A DNA stretch of 64,000 bases from Thinopyrum elongatum (lineage: Eukaryota; Streptophyta; Magnoliopsida; Poales; Poaceae): NCBI GenBank assembly GCA_011799875.1, contig CM022302.1, positions 323,003,114-323,067,113 of the forward strand, written 5' to 3'. This document shows positions 11,383 through 23,386 of the stretch, one piece after another. The notes under the pieces were generated by a model, which was given only the letters and a program-made list of their open reading frames with translations, had not been told where the DNA came from and did not search any database. The translations under genes and the position numbers were made by a program. Numbering within the stretch: the stretch's first letter is position 1; every line of letters starts with the position of its first letter.

Positions 11383-14300
11383 ATGCCGCCCAAGGCCAGC
11401 AAAGGCAAGGGCAAGGACAGGGAGGTAAAAGCCGAAGTTCCGGAGAGCGAACTGGTGAAGATGCGGAAGAGACTCGTCGTCTTCCCTCCGACGCTCGATG
11501 CCGGAACTTTGAAGGGGCGATACCAATGCATGTGGGCGAAGGGAACGCAAGCTCACCCCGCCACACGCGTAATCCCAGGTGCTTGCTCCAAAGGTGGATC
11601 GGACAGATACCCCTTCTTCACTGCATATTTCTATTGCGGGCTCTGTCCCCCCTTTTCCGATTTCTTCAATGACATCATGTACACATACGGCTTCCGCCTT
11701 CTTGATTTCACGCCTAATGTCGTACTTTGCATGTCTATCTTTGCCCATCTCTGTGAGAATTTCGCTGGTGTGATCCCCAATTCTGCTCTTTTCCGCCATT
11801 ATTTCTACCCTCGTATCCAAAAAGGAGAGGCTCTCTCTGGATCTATTGCCTGGATTCCAAGGGCTTGGAACAAAGAGATATACCCAGAGGGAGTTTACCG
11901 CGAAAAGTGGGACGAGTGGTGGGCCGAATGGTGCTGGATCCAGGAAGCAGATCCTCATCCTTTTTGTCATCCCCGGCAAGGATTGGGGCGATCTCGCCGC
12001 AGAAGATGAGAGGCTCACAATCGCCACTACCAGGATCCTTCGCTTGAAGGCTGCCGGGCTGACAATGGAGATGATCAGCTTCGACTTTCTCCACCGCCAC
12101 ATCGCCCCTCTGCAGAACAGGGGAAGGCCAGTCTGGGAGTACAAGAACGCGGCAGATGTCATGAGACTGCACCCCGGGCTGAACAACAATCTGACTGCTA
12201 TGCAGCTTGGCGCTCTCCGCCAAAAGTTATTCCAGCGCGAAGACAAGCACCGGCTGCCGACAAGGATTGTCTCCTTGTGCAACAACTCTGCCTTGGGGTC
12301 AATCATTGCCTTCTTGCCGATGTTCAACGCCCACGGCCTTGACCCGACCTGGGTCGAGCCAAGCGAGGAAGAAGCGCAGAAGTTCTTTGACAATTTGATG
12401 GAGAAGCCTGTCCGGCAAGAGTCAGATCTTATCCGCGCCACCACTGATCAGGAGGTAGCCTACATCGCTACCAGAGTGGAGGAGGCGAATCTTGACGTGG
12501 AGGCCGGCAACGTTGGCTTCACAGAGTGGGAAGCCAGTGACGCAGAGGTGGTAGTGGAGGCAAAGCCTGCCAAGGAGAACAAGGCTGTCGGGGAAGAAGG
12601 CGGCGCAGCCGCTGAGAGCTCGTCTGACGAAGACACGGCCGAAGAGGAGACGCGAGAAGAGCCCTCACCTCCGAAGAAGGCAAAGCGTGTTCTTCGGAAG
12701 GCTGCACCAGGCATCCCGGCAAGCCAGCCTACTTCGAGCGGCGAATCCCCCGGCAAGAAAGTGGCCGACAAGACTGGACCGCGACAGGGGGCTCGTCAAC
12801 AGCCCGCGCGGCGTGCGAGACCCACACCAGCGACCACTGCTGCGGCGGCAGGAGGGTCCCGTACTACCACGCCGGAGGCTGCCCCGGCGCCTGCCACAGC
12901 CAAGCGTCCTAGGACTCCTCCGCCTCCCCACTCAGACACCGCAACGGAGGTCGACTTCGACATCTCCGGCTTTAGTCCAGAGCGAGAGGAAGAAGAGTGA
13001 GTACTTGCCACAGCAACTACCTTCCAATTTGCATCAATCTTACTGACTTGCTTGTGTTGTTTCTGTAGTGACACAGAAACCTTGCTGGAGAGGATGACGA
13101 AGAGGTCAAAGAATTCTACGGGCGACGAGCCCCCAGCAGGCTCCACGAGCGTGCCGGAAACTGTCATTGTGAGCTCAGAGTCTAGTCCTCAACGCAGCCC
13201 CCAGCGCAACCCCCAGCACAGCCCCCAGCGTAAGTTCATTGTCCCTTTTCTGCTGACTGGTGCGGAGGCTTTCATTCTTGCCGCTGATATCTTTGGGTTT
13301 GCAGGAGAAGAACAGCAACAAGGAGAAGATGTCCCCATTGTGCCTCCTTCATCGACCGCTCTGCCCATAAGCACATCCCCGGCAAGAGATCCTGCCGACG
13401 AGCCCTTCCTGATTGAGGAGGAGCCGACAAGCACGGACTCCGGCAACCCACCCCCGGCAACCGGAGTTGCCGGGAGAGGCGAAGCCACCTCTCGACAGCC
13501 CGATGCAGGTACTCGATCGCCTCAGAGTGCTTGTTATTCTTTTCCTATTATCTCTCTATCTTTAGTCACTTCAAAATCCAAACCTCGATCTTATTCTGTC
13601 TTCCTCCTTCGCCCTTCAGAGTTCCCTGTAATGGAACATATGGACGTCGACGTCGTCATCGAGGAGACCGCCAGGGATGCCGCCCCTGAAGCGGACAGGA
13701 TCGCTGCCAGCGAGGCCACCAAGGATGGCGTTGCCGGGGCTGGTGATGCTCTTGACGGGGAGGCCGCCAAGACAGCACAAGAGGAAATCGCCGAAGAACC
13801 TGCTAAAGAGGGCGACAGGGAGGCTGAGGGCCGCACTGACAGCATTCCTGCCGCAGGAGCGCCAGGTGCTGCACCGGCCACAGAGCCCCCTGTCACTGGT
13901 GAGGTGGCCACTGAAGACCAGCCATCAACATCTGAAGGCCCCTCATCCAGCAAGTATCTCAAGGTTGGCGAGAATCTATTCATCAACTTGCAGGGGACGG
14001 CAAGCACTGAGGCACCAGCCGAAGGAGAAATTTTTGAGGAAATTATTGCCGCTGCCGGGCTCGAAGTCATTGATGATCCCAGCGCTAGCAGCGGCAAGTC
14101 TGAAGAGGATCAGCTCCTTCAGGCCATGGGCGAGAACTTCCGCAAACTCCAGGCTCTCCATCGCGCCCGAAAAGAGAAGGCGGACTCTAGAATGGCAGTT
14201 GTCGAGGCAGCTGAAGCGGATTTTCAAAGGCGCGTCACACAAATGCAAATCTGGCACGCCGAGGCCCTCCAAGAGCTGGTTGCCGGCCGAGAACAAGTGA

Positions 14301-15328
14301 GCCAGCAATGGAATGAGATCCTCCTGAAGCAATCAGATATGGAGAAGGCACATGATGAAGCTGTTCAAAGGATTGCAGCCGAAGATGCTCTCCTGACGGG
14401 GTGCCGCGTTGCTCTTGATGCTCACGAAGAAGATCTCACCGCACGTGAGCAGGCGCTCGCCGCCAAGCTTCGTAGCAAGGATGAAGACATCGAAAATCTT
14501 GTCGCGCGGCGGACCCAGGAGCTGGAGTAGAAACACAAGGAGGCGCTCGAAGCTCTGACTGCAAGTCATGCTGGCAAGCTCAAGGAGGCCGTCGATGCTG
14601 CCGAAGCTGCAGAGGCCGCCAAGAACGAGCTGAGCGACAAAGTGAAGAGGCTGGAAACAGATCTCGAAGAGCACGGCAAGGAGCTCTCGACGCTCAAGGG
14701 GGACAGGGAAAAAACCCTCCACTCCTTGGCGGAGATGCAAGTTGCCCTGTCCGACAAGACCAAGCAGCTCTCCTCTGCGGCTGATAGTATTGCGGTTCTG
14801 GAGCTGAAGCTGACCACGCTGCAGAAGTCTCTCGAGGCCGGCAAGGCCCGTGAGAAGGCTCTACTCAAGGATCTCCAAGGAGAGAGGAAGTTGCTCAAGA
14901 GCGCCGCCGCTGCCCAAAGCGAGTACGAGAAGGGAGTGGTGATCTGGACTGGCCGTCTCATCGCCGCCGCGGAGAAGCATACCACAGAACTGTCAACCAT
15001 GGGCTTGCCGAACTTCAAGTATTCTTCCGAGGAAAGAATATCTCCAACTACCAGGTTGACGATGTTCTTTGAAAGCATCATCAACGCGTTGAGGGCGCTC
15101 CAGTCCAGCCGGGCGACCCAACTGGCGAACGAGACTCGCCGGCTTTGCCGGGCCGTCCTTCGCAAGGTGCTCATCAAGGTGGTGCACAGAAATCCCGGCA
15201 TCGACCTCTCCAGCGCGCTCGGCCATCTGCCAAAGGATGCAAATGTTGAGGCGCTTGAAGAGTGCATCGCGCCAATCCTTGAGAAGGTGGACTCCATCAA
15301 AAGGATCGAAGGCCAGCGCAGGGATTGA
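11383..15328 (+). pseudogene. Antisense ORF of the Tat element (putative gypsy-type transposon protein, coiled coil)
   Basis: It starts ATG 11383 (MPPKASKGKGK, basic). The N-terminal region matches the plant 'putative gypsy type transposon' domain (Transposase_28-like), with PFFTAYFYCGLCPPFSDFF, GFRLLDFTPN, NSALFRHYFYPRIQKG and KWDEWWAEWCWIQ. A frameshift near 11975 moves it into the frame ending at 12996. Three GT-AG introns are evident: 12997-13068, 13230-13304 and 13509-13619; the last two are multiples of three. The middle is acidic and Pro/Ala-rich. From about 14080 it becomes a long Ala/Glu/Lys coiled coil to 15328. A TAG at 14528-14530 interrupts it. Role unknown in the family; it runs opposite to gag-pol. 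Confidence 0.75.
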
Positions 15329-16134
15329 GTGCTTTCCTTTTATTCTTGCCGTCATCATCTCATGTAAAAGACAATTAGGTCTCAAGTTAGAACTGCGGCA
15401 ACTCATGGATGCAATATAATTTGACTATGTTTAGGCTCATGCTTGCTACTTTCCTTGTCTGATTCCTTTATGTATGGAGTTCATCCTACGCTTACTGAAA
15501 AACTTGCCGGCCGCAACCTGCCGCGAGTGCTGGGTGCGGGACTTCAGCAGCCTGCCGGAGGCGCAGCGGCCGGCAAGACTCCTTGGTGTTCTCAGTGCAG
15601 CCACTTAAATCGTTGAGCGGACACGAAACAAAATAAGGGCGCAACCGATTACAGCAAGGGTTCCTTCGCATGCAGATTTTCCATACAAAGGCCGGAATCG
15701 TCCAAGGAAATAACTTGATAATAAAAGAAAAACTTGCTCTAAGTTTTTAGGACTTAGCTTTCTGGCTTTGTTCTTCCTCCGGCAAGCATCGATTCCGAAC
15801 GTCACCAACTGGTATTCATATCTCCCTTCCCACCCCCCCCCGGCAAATGTGCATGCGAGGAATCCTTCTGTCTTTTGAGAAAAAGAAAGAAGAGAAAATA
15901 GAGGGATGAAACCTTGGCGGTTCGTTAGAACTTACCGGGATCAGGTGTCATACAACATCTTAGACAAACATGCATATATAAATATGAACATGGGAATCAA
16001 TAAGGGAATGTACAACACTTAAATTTATTCATCTGTGCTCAAGGTCTGCGCCTGGCTTTGTACAAAGGATCACATGCCTTGCCGGCAAGACTTGTACAAA
16101 AGGTTGGTTGCCGGGAGCCCCCGGCAACTACGCC
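15329..16134. other. Tat spacer between pol end and the antisense ORF end
   Basis: The two genes converge here. No coding frame is convincing. Several copies of TTGCCGG/CCGGCAA lie around 15505-15570, a C-run lies near 15831-15841, and the 3' end of the antisense transcript (AATAAT/TATAAT-like stretches near 15415) probably falls here. Confidence 0.5.
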
Positions 16135-17958
16135 TTATGGATAGAACTTGCGAAGATGTTCGATATTCCAGGAATTGCTCACTGGAACACCATCTTCGGT
16201 CTCCAGGCGGACAGCGCCGGGCCTGGTGACTCGTACTACCCGATAAGGGCCTTCCCACTTTGGCGTCAACTTGTTTGAATTCTTGGCGGACTGAATCCGT
16301 CGAAGAACAAGGTCGCCTTCCTCAAGGCTTCGGGCAAGAACTTTGTGGCTATGATAGCGGCGCAAAGCTTGCTGGTAGCGTGCAGCTCGCACAGCAGCCT
16401 GAAGACGATTCTCCTCAAGGAGCACAGCGTCATCTTGCCGCAGTTGCTCTTGCTCGAGCTCATCATAAGCGAGCACTCGAGGAGATCCGTATATGAGTTC
16501 CGTGGGGAGAACTGCTTCCGCTCCATAGACCAGAGCGAAGGGCGTCTGGCCGGTGGCTCGATTTGGTGTCGTTCTGATTGACCAAAGAACCGTCGGCAAC
16601 TCATCAATCCAGCGTCTTCCGCACTTTTTCAGCCTGTCAAAAGTTCTGGTCCTGAGACCGCGCAGCACTTCAGCATTGGCCCTCTCCGCTTGGCCGTTGC
16701 TTCTTGGGTGAGCAACAGAGGCAAAACAAATCTTGCCACCAAGGTCTTGGACATACTGCATGAAGGTACGACTTGTGAACTGCGTGCCGTTGTCGGTGAT
16801 GATCCTGTTAGGCACACCGAAACGGCAAACAATTCCTTTGAAGAACTTGACAGCCGACTGCGCCGTCACCTTCCTCACTGCTTCCACCTCCGGCCACTTT
16901 GTGAACTTGTCGATAGCAACGTACAAGTACTCAAAGCCCCCGGTAGCACGGGGGAAGGGGCCCAGTATGTCGAGCCCCTAGACCGAAAATGGCCAGGAGA
17001 GAGGGATTGTTTGAAGAGCTTGAGCTGGCTGATGTAATTTCTTCGAATGAAACTGGCACGCTTCACACTTGGTTACTAGTGCAGTCGCATCCTGGAGGGC
17101 GGTAGGCCAAAAGAAACCTTGCCGGAATGCTTTCCCGGCAAGCGCTCTTGACCCTATGTGAGAACCACATATGCCCCCATGAATCTCTGCCAACAGTTGT
17201 AGTCCATCCTCCCGAGAAATGCACTTCAATTTCACACCGTTTGATCTCTTTCTGTACAGGACATCATCGACGAACTTGTACATAACAGACCGATGGGCTA
17301 CTCTCTCGGTTTCTTCTTGTTCCTCAGGGAGTTCACTTGTCTGAAGGAAATGGACAATGTGCTGCGCCCATGCTGGAGCCTGAGGCTCGACAACTAGGAC
17401 TAAAGGCATCTCCTCTGCCGAGGGAACGTTTGTCTCGACAACGAGGGCCTGAGGCCCTGTCGGAGCCTGTTGTTCCCCGGCAGGCGTGTCGATCCCGGCA
17501 ACTTCCTTGCCGGCGGCTCCGGGGAGCTCTGCCGGGAAGTACTGGCCAGAGTTCAACTTCCTTCTTTTTTCTTGCCGCATCGATGGCGCCACGGATGGTC
17601 GAGTCAATTGGAGCATAAAAGTTCCTGGTTCCACAGGCAACTTGAGGGCAGCACGCTTTGATAGGTCGTCAGCAATATTGTTCTCGGCACGAGTAACGTG
17701 CTCCATTTGAAGACCGTCAAAGCGCTCTTCCAATTTCCTCACTTCATCTACGTAGGCTTGCATCAATGGACTTTGATAGCTCTTGTTAACTTGCCTGACG
17801 ACAAGCTGTGAATCGCCTTTGATGACGAGCTTTTTGATACCAAGGTCTGCCGCGATCCTAAGACCGGCAAGCAAACCCTCGTATTCTGCAGTGTTGTTGG
17901 TCGAACTCTCCCGGGGAAAGTGCATTTGGACTACGTACTTGAGGTGCTCTCCGGTGGT
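16135..17958 (-). pseudogene. Tat pol: second RNase H and integrase
   Basis: After a 1-nt frameshift near 17958 the frame continues as an archaeal-type RNase H. Its DGAF lies just upstream in the previous frame; then come NNTAEYEGLLAG, KGDSQLVV and NIADDLSKRAA. An integrase follows. Its HHCC finger (IHGGICGSH..GFFWPTALQDA..CEACQ) is near 17070-17180. The catalytic core has D in VAIDKFTKWPE, D in TDNGTQF and E in SNGQAERANAE, so D,D,E is intact. The C-terminal GDLVLRRIQ..KLTPKWEGPYRV fold ends at 16135. A TAG at 16978-16980 (tryptophan position expected) splits finger and core. Integrase would insert the cDNA; this copy cannot make it whole. Confidence 0.85.
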
Positions 17959-19583
17959 GCGACAAGCAGCACGCCAGCACCGGCGCCTTGCAGCGAGAAA
18001 GCCCCGTCAAAGTACATAATCCATTGCTGATCGATTTCCTTGCCGGGGATAGTTGTTTCTTGAACTTCTTTGTCTGGCGTCGGGGTCCATTCTGCAATGA
18101 ATTCCACCAAGGCCCTACTCTGAATTGTCGAAGTGCTTTCAAACTTAAGGCCAAAGCTAGACAGCTCCAACGCCCACTCCACGATCCTGCCGGTTGCCTC
18201 CGGATTTTGCAAAATCCGTTGCAACGGAAAGCGAGTGACGACGGTAATCTCATGTGCTTGAAAATAGTGGCGCAGCTTCCTTGAGGCCATAAGGAGGCTA
18301 AAAAGCAACTTCTGCACCCTAGAATATCCTGACCTAGCTCCTTGTAAAAGAGAGCTAACAAAATAAACTGGGCGCTGCACCACCTTCTTCTTCTGCACAA
18401 GTTCTTCTGTTTGCGCAGATCCTGTCTTGCCGGGATCAACCCTTGCCGGGGAAGATCTTGCCGCGTCATCCGGCGGTCCCGCCGCTGGTGTTGCTTCCTC
18501 ATCAGCTTCTCTCTGCGCCACTAGCGCAGCACTAACCACTTGATTTGTTGCCGCCAGATACAACAGCAACGGCTCTTGTGGTTTAGGTGCGACTAGCGTC
18601 GGCGGAGAGGAAAGGTATTTCTTCAAATCTTGCAGCGCGGCCTCCGCTTCCGAAGTCCATTTCATTGGACCTGCCTTCTTCAAAATTTTGAAGAAGGGTA
18701 GGGCGCGCTCAGCAGATTTGGAAATAAACCTGCTTAGAGCAGCAACACAGCCGGCAAGACGACGCACATCCTTGACGCGTCTCGGCGCTTCAATTTGCTC
18801 AATGGCTTTGATCTTGTCGGGGTTCGCTTCGATTCCTCGGCAAGATACAAAGAATCCGAGGAGCTTGCCGGAAGGAACTCCGAACACGCACTTCTCAGGA
18901 TTGAGCTTCAAGTTGATCTTGCGCAAGTTTGCAAATGTTTCTTCTAAGTCTTGAATAAGCATTGCTTTATCCTTAGTTTTGACCACTATATCATCCATAT
19001 ATGCCTCCATATTTCTATGGAGTTGTGGCTCAAAACCAATCTGGATTGCTCTGGCAAATGTTGAACCAGCACTTTTCAACCCAAAAGGCATTCGTGTAAA
19101 ACAATACATACCACATGGGGTGATAAAGGCGGTCTTCTCTTCATCTTCCTTTGCCATAAAAATCTGATGATACCCTGAATAGGCATCAAGAAAGGACAGG
19201 ACATCACAACCAGCGGCGGCATCCACAATCTGGTCGATGCGCGGCAAGGGAAAGGGATCTTTTGGGCAAGCTTTATTGATATCTGTATAATCGATTCAAA
19301 GCCTCCATTTCCCATTCGCTTTTCGCACTACAACCGGGTTGGCCAACCAGGTTGGATGGAGCACTCCTTTGACCAGTCCCGCCGCCTCCAGCTTCTTAAT
19401 CTCTTCGGCAATGAATTCTTGCCACTCCAAGGCCTGTTTCCTCACCCTTTGCTTGACGGGCCGCGCATGAGGACAGACAGCAAGGTGGTGCTCGATCACT
19501 TTCCTGGGAACACCGGGGATGTCAGACGGTTGCCATGCAAACACGTCGACATTCGCCCGCAGGAAAGCAACGAGCGCGCTTTC
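17931..19583 (-). pseudogene. Tat pol: reverse transcriptase and RNase H
   Basis: In frame with gag-protease. RT motifs in order: HPTWLANPVVVRKANGKWR, then a TGA at 19296-19298 where cysteine is usual, DYTDINKACPKDP, LPRIDQ-type (read as MPRIDQ), SFLDAYSGYHQI (first catalytic Asp), MPFGLKSAGSTFAR, and YMDDIVV (catalytic YxDD intact). The thumb/connection LNPEKCVFGV..LLGFFVS follows, then a Gypsy RNase H region (LYLAATNQVVSAALV..RPVYFVSSLL). The frame runs out at 17931 by frameshift into the second RNase H. The enzyme would copy element RNA into cDNA in cytoplasmic particles. The nonsense codon and frameshift indicate it is inactive. Confidence 0.85.
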
Positions 19584-19586
19584 CTA

Positions 19587-22478
19587 TTTGTCATCTAGGG
19601 CGGAACTAATGGTGAAAGTTCCCTCTGTTCCGTCCTCCCTGGCAGGCACCTTCTTGGTTTCCGGCGGGGCAGCCTTGGACTTCTTGTTCTTGCCGGTGGA
19701 ACTCTCTGGTACGTCCTCGACGGAAGCGCAGCACTCCGAGGAGGCGCGCTTGCCGGAGTTCGCGCCAAGGTTCCTGCCGGTCTTCTTCTTCCCTCCGGGA
19801 GTTCCAGCGGCAGGAGCAGATGCCTTGATGGCAGGTGCTGCAACTGCTTCCCGGTAAAGTTGGTCGGCACAGATGAGCGCATCCTTCTTATCGGAATGGA
19901 TAGTGATGACGCTCAACGGCCCGGGCATCTTCAAAACATTGTGTGCGTAGTGTGATTCTTCCATGAACTTAGCCAGCGCTGGCCGACCAAGGATCCCATT
20001 GTATGACATGGGGATCTTGGCGACATCAAACACCACCTTTTCGGTCCTGAAGTTAAACTCGCTGCCAAATGTTACCGGCAGCGTGATCTTGCCCTTAGGC
20101 TGGGTTCTTCCCGGATTGACCCCTTGAAACGTACCTGTTTCCTCGAGGTCTTCGTCGGGAATCTGAAGCTTTGTGAGCACATCCGGTGAGATTAAGTTTA
20201 GGCCGGCCCCGCCGTCAACTAACATCTTCGTCACCTTGAGGTTGTGAATTGTTGGGGAAACCAATAATGGCAAACACCCGACCGCAGTTGTGCGATCAGG
20301 GTGATCCTCGGCATCAAAGATGATAGGCGTGCTGGACCACTTCAGAGGCCTACATGCATCGGGGGATGGCTCTGCCGCATTAACCTCCCGCATCCACTGT
20401 TTAAGTTGGCGGTGGGAAGAATGCAGCGAGGCACCCCCATCAATGCACATAGCCTCCGTAGCCTTCTGGAATTCCTGCTCACTTGATTCATCATCTTCCT
20501 CATCATCATCTCCTTCTTTATCTCGGCCCCGAGCGGGCCGATCCTTCTGCTGCTTGGCCTTGCCGCGGCGAACCCCTCGGCCACCGCGTTTCTTGCCAGA
20601 CCCCTCAGCACCATCTTGGGCCTTCTCCTTGTCTCGCCTCTTGTATTCGGCCCTCTGCTTCTCGGCAAGCTGCTCAACTTGCCGGCAGTTCTGGAGATCG
20701 TGGCCCTTAGTGCGATGGATCTTGCAATACTGCTTGCCGGAGTTCTCCGACTTGTCGGCAGCCGCCAAGGCCTGACAGGAAGGGCACCCGGCAAGACCCT
20801 TGCCGGGGTCGCTAACCTTGGCCTTCTTGGCGGCGCCGGGGTTGTCGGATTCCTCGACAGCAAGCACGGCCTTGCCTCCGCGCTTCCTGTTCCGCTGCCG
20901 GCCTTTCCTTGATGGGGCCGCGGCGTCTTCATCTTCGGAGTCGCCTGCCACGCCAACAGCCTCACCAGGGAGTTTCCTCCCCTCTTCAGCTTGAGCACAC
21001 TTGTCGGCCAGAGCATAAAGCTCGGCAATACTCCTGACTTTGTTCATCGCCAGCTCTTCCCGCATTCTGCGGTTACGCATGTTCTGGTGGAACGCGCTAA
21101 TTACAGCGACAGGATGAACGTCGGGAATGTTGTACTGCACTCGGCTGAACCTCTGCATAAACTTGCGCAGGGACTCGCCCTCCTTCTGAGGGATGATGTG
21201 CAAATCGCTCTCTTGGCCAGGAGCTTGGTGGCCTCCAACGAAGGCGCCAACAAACTGATGGCACAAATCTGACCAGGAAGAAATGGAATTCTCCGGTAGA
21301 TGCATCAACCACGACCTGACGTTGGGCTTGAGCACCAACGGGAAGTAGTTGGCAAGTATCTTGTCATCTCGACCCCCGGCAGCCGGCACCGCAATGGTGT
21401 AGATGCTCAGGAACTCCGAGGGATGGGTCTTTCCGTCATACTTCTCTGGGACCTCTGGCTTAAAGGTTCGGGAATTGGGCCACCGGACTTGCCGCAGCTA
21501 ATGGGTAAACGCTGGAGTCCCTACCTCATAAGGCAAGTCTCCTACGTCCCCTGGCGCAGGCCCGTCGACAGCCGGCCCCGCACGCTTATCAGAGTGATAG
21601 CGCGCTTCCCGTCGCCGCTTGATGGTTGTTCGAGCGTCCTCTTTGCCTCGTTCCTGGAGAACTAGACGCTGATCGCGGCGCATCCGTGGATCGGATGACA
21701 CAGTGGAAACTTCTTCATGGCGGTCGACTTGCTGAGTTGTTGGCCACCGCTGGTGCCGCGGAGGGGAGTGCACTGTAGTTGCACCACCTCCGGTTTTCTC
21801 TGCATTGGCTCGCGCCGGATCGATGGGCCTCCGCTGCGAGGGCCCTGCCTCTTGCGGTCCATCCTTGTTGGCGAAGCCGATAAGGCTCTGGATAGTAGCT
21901 CGCCACTCCTCCATCTTCTCCGGGGTGGGAGGAAAATCGAGGAGCAGCTGTGCACGTGCCAAGGCTTCCACTGGCGTAGGTGGCGGCGATAAGTGCGAGG
22001 TACGTGAGGTGCTCTGACTCCTAACCAAGTTAGAAGGAGCACCACCACGTTCACGCGACCGCCCACCACCTCCGCCGGCAGCTCGGTGTGCATGCTGGTC
22101 CCGCGCATCTTGGGATCTATGCGCAGAAACCTTTTCGTGGGGATGCCCCGAACCACCAGCGCCATGATGTCGCTCATCTTGCACGACCTGAGTAGGTCGC
22201 GAGGCTTGCGCCGGCGCGGGAGCTCCAGCAGGCGCCCTTCGATCCCTAGAGTTAGTTGTGCCACCCGTAGGCAACACTGCACCATCTCTAGATCCTACGG
22301 CGTGCAAGTTACCACTGCCACTACGAACAATACCGCTCGCTTGGCTTGGGTGACCAGAACGCCGCGGGGGTTCTAGTCCTCTTCCTTCTGCACCCACACC
22401 GTCGCCTGTACGCGAAGGCGCAGGCAAAACGGACCCGGACGGTTGCGCTGTCGCAGCGCTCTTCTTCTTGGGCGGCAT
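19587..22478 (-). pseudogene. Tat gag and aspartic protease
   Basis: ATG at 22478 (MPPKKKSAATAQ) lies 88 nt after the 5' LTR. The first ~320 codons are low-complexity, basic and Pro-rich. The capsid (retrotransposon gag) region follows: SWSDLCHQFVGAFVG, ESLRKFMQRFSRVQYNIPD, RSIAELYALADKCAQAEE. A Tat-type Cys/His segment (YCKIHRTKGHDLQNC) near 20700 would bind RNA. Protease has LVDGGAGLNLIS (D-x-G type) near 20215 and YNGILGRPAL near 19990. In-frame TAG at 21498-21500 divides gag. Another TAG at 19584-19586 separates protease from RT; in this lineage gag-pol is normally one frame. Confidence 0.85.
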
Positions 22479-22543
22479 GATGATGAAGATGATGAAGAAA
22501 CTAGGGTGCCGACCACCAGATCAGGTTCACGCAACCTTCAAGC

Positions 22544-22562
22544 CCCCTACCTGGCGCGCCAA
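22544..22562 (-). promoter_or_regulatory. Primer-binding site of the Tat element
   Basis: On the element strand, TGGCGCGCCAGGTAGGGG starts a few bases after the 5' LTR. TGG at the start fits pairing with a tRNA 3' CCA. The tRNA was not identified. Confidence 0.6.
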
Positions 22563-22565
22563 AGA

Positions 22566-23386
22566 TGTCGGAGCACGACACCTATGGGGCCCCGAGAGAC
22601 CCCTTTACGATTCGGCGGGGGGAGAGGTATACGCAAAGAGCAGAACCAGTGATCGACGCGTGAGGTTTTTACCCAGGTTCAGGCCGCTGATCAGCGTAAA
22701 ACCCTACTCCTGCTTTGTGTTCTTATTGATGTTCTTGAGCCCAACCTTCAGGAGCGCTCGCAATGAACAGTATGTTCAAAGAGCAGCTACGCATGCAGAA
22801 TGGGCCAAAAGTTCTCCTCCTCTGTAGCAGTTGCCTTGGGCCTCCTTTTATATGCTGAAAGGGGTCTCCATAGTGGCAAAATGTATATACATTGAGGTGT
22901 AAAGTAGCTACAGGGTATCATACCTAACCCCTGACGGATTAGGACAAACGCATTTAATACACCGTGAGGTGTCCGTTTAGGTGTCCTCACTTTCTTGGGG
23001 ATGGAAAAAGGGGCCATCCCATCAGCACCGCTTAAGCTCTCCTCCACTGGCGCGTCGCCACGCATCCAGGGAAGGACCCAGAATGTCAGACACGTTACTG
23101 TCCCGAAGCCGTGGCACAGCGGCAGAATCTCGCCAGGCGCCGAATCTTGCTGGGCGCCAAGGCTTGCCGGGCCCCGAAGGCCATCCCGGCAAGGATCTTG
23201 CCGGGGAGGCTGGCCTTCGGATTCCAGCTCTGCTTATCTGCTGATCCTCAGATCTCTGACTTGATGATTTCCTTGATGGGTTGAATCGACCCCGAGCTGA
23301 TCCCGGCAAGCCTTGCCGCGAGGATGGCTACAACTGTCCGTGCACAAGTACGGGGTACTAGTGGCCCAATACTTAGTACACCGACA
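22566..23386 (-). repeat. 5' LTR of the Tat Gypsy element
   Basis: 821 bp, bounded by TGTCGG..CCGACA and followed (plus strand) by the TSD TGGTG at 23387-23391. Confidence 0.95.

Larger units (their letters stand above)
10157..23386 (-). mobile_element. Complete Tat-lineage Gypsy LTR retrotransposon with antisense ORF
   Basis: This is a 13.2-kb element transcribed on the minus strand. The two LTRs are 821 bp each (10157-10977 and 22566-23386). They start TGTCGGTGTAC and end GTGCTCCGACA on the element strand, and a perfect 5-bp TSD TGGTG flanks them (10152-10156, 23387-23391). Order on the element strand: LTR, PBS, gag-protease-RT-RNase H-second RNase H-integrase, a spacer, an antisense ORF of about 4 kb, PPT, LTR. 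A second (archaeal-like) RNase H plus an antisense ORF between pol and the 3' LTR is characteristic of the Tat lineage (as in Grande or RIRE2). By eye the LTRs differ at about 25 of 821 positions (about 3%). Several nonsense codons and a frameshift make it non-autonomous today. Confidence 0.95.

Noticed and set aside
11305..12444. Long minus-strand frame (379 codons)
   Set aside because: It is the shadow of the plus-strand antisense ORF of the Tat element. Ser/Arg-rich composition and no domain; the plus frame has domain similarity and proper introns.
20320..20912. Plus-strand frames opposite gag
   Set aside because: Ser/Pro/Leu-rich shadows of the minus-strand gag frame.
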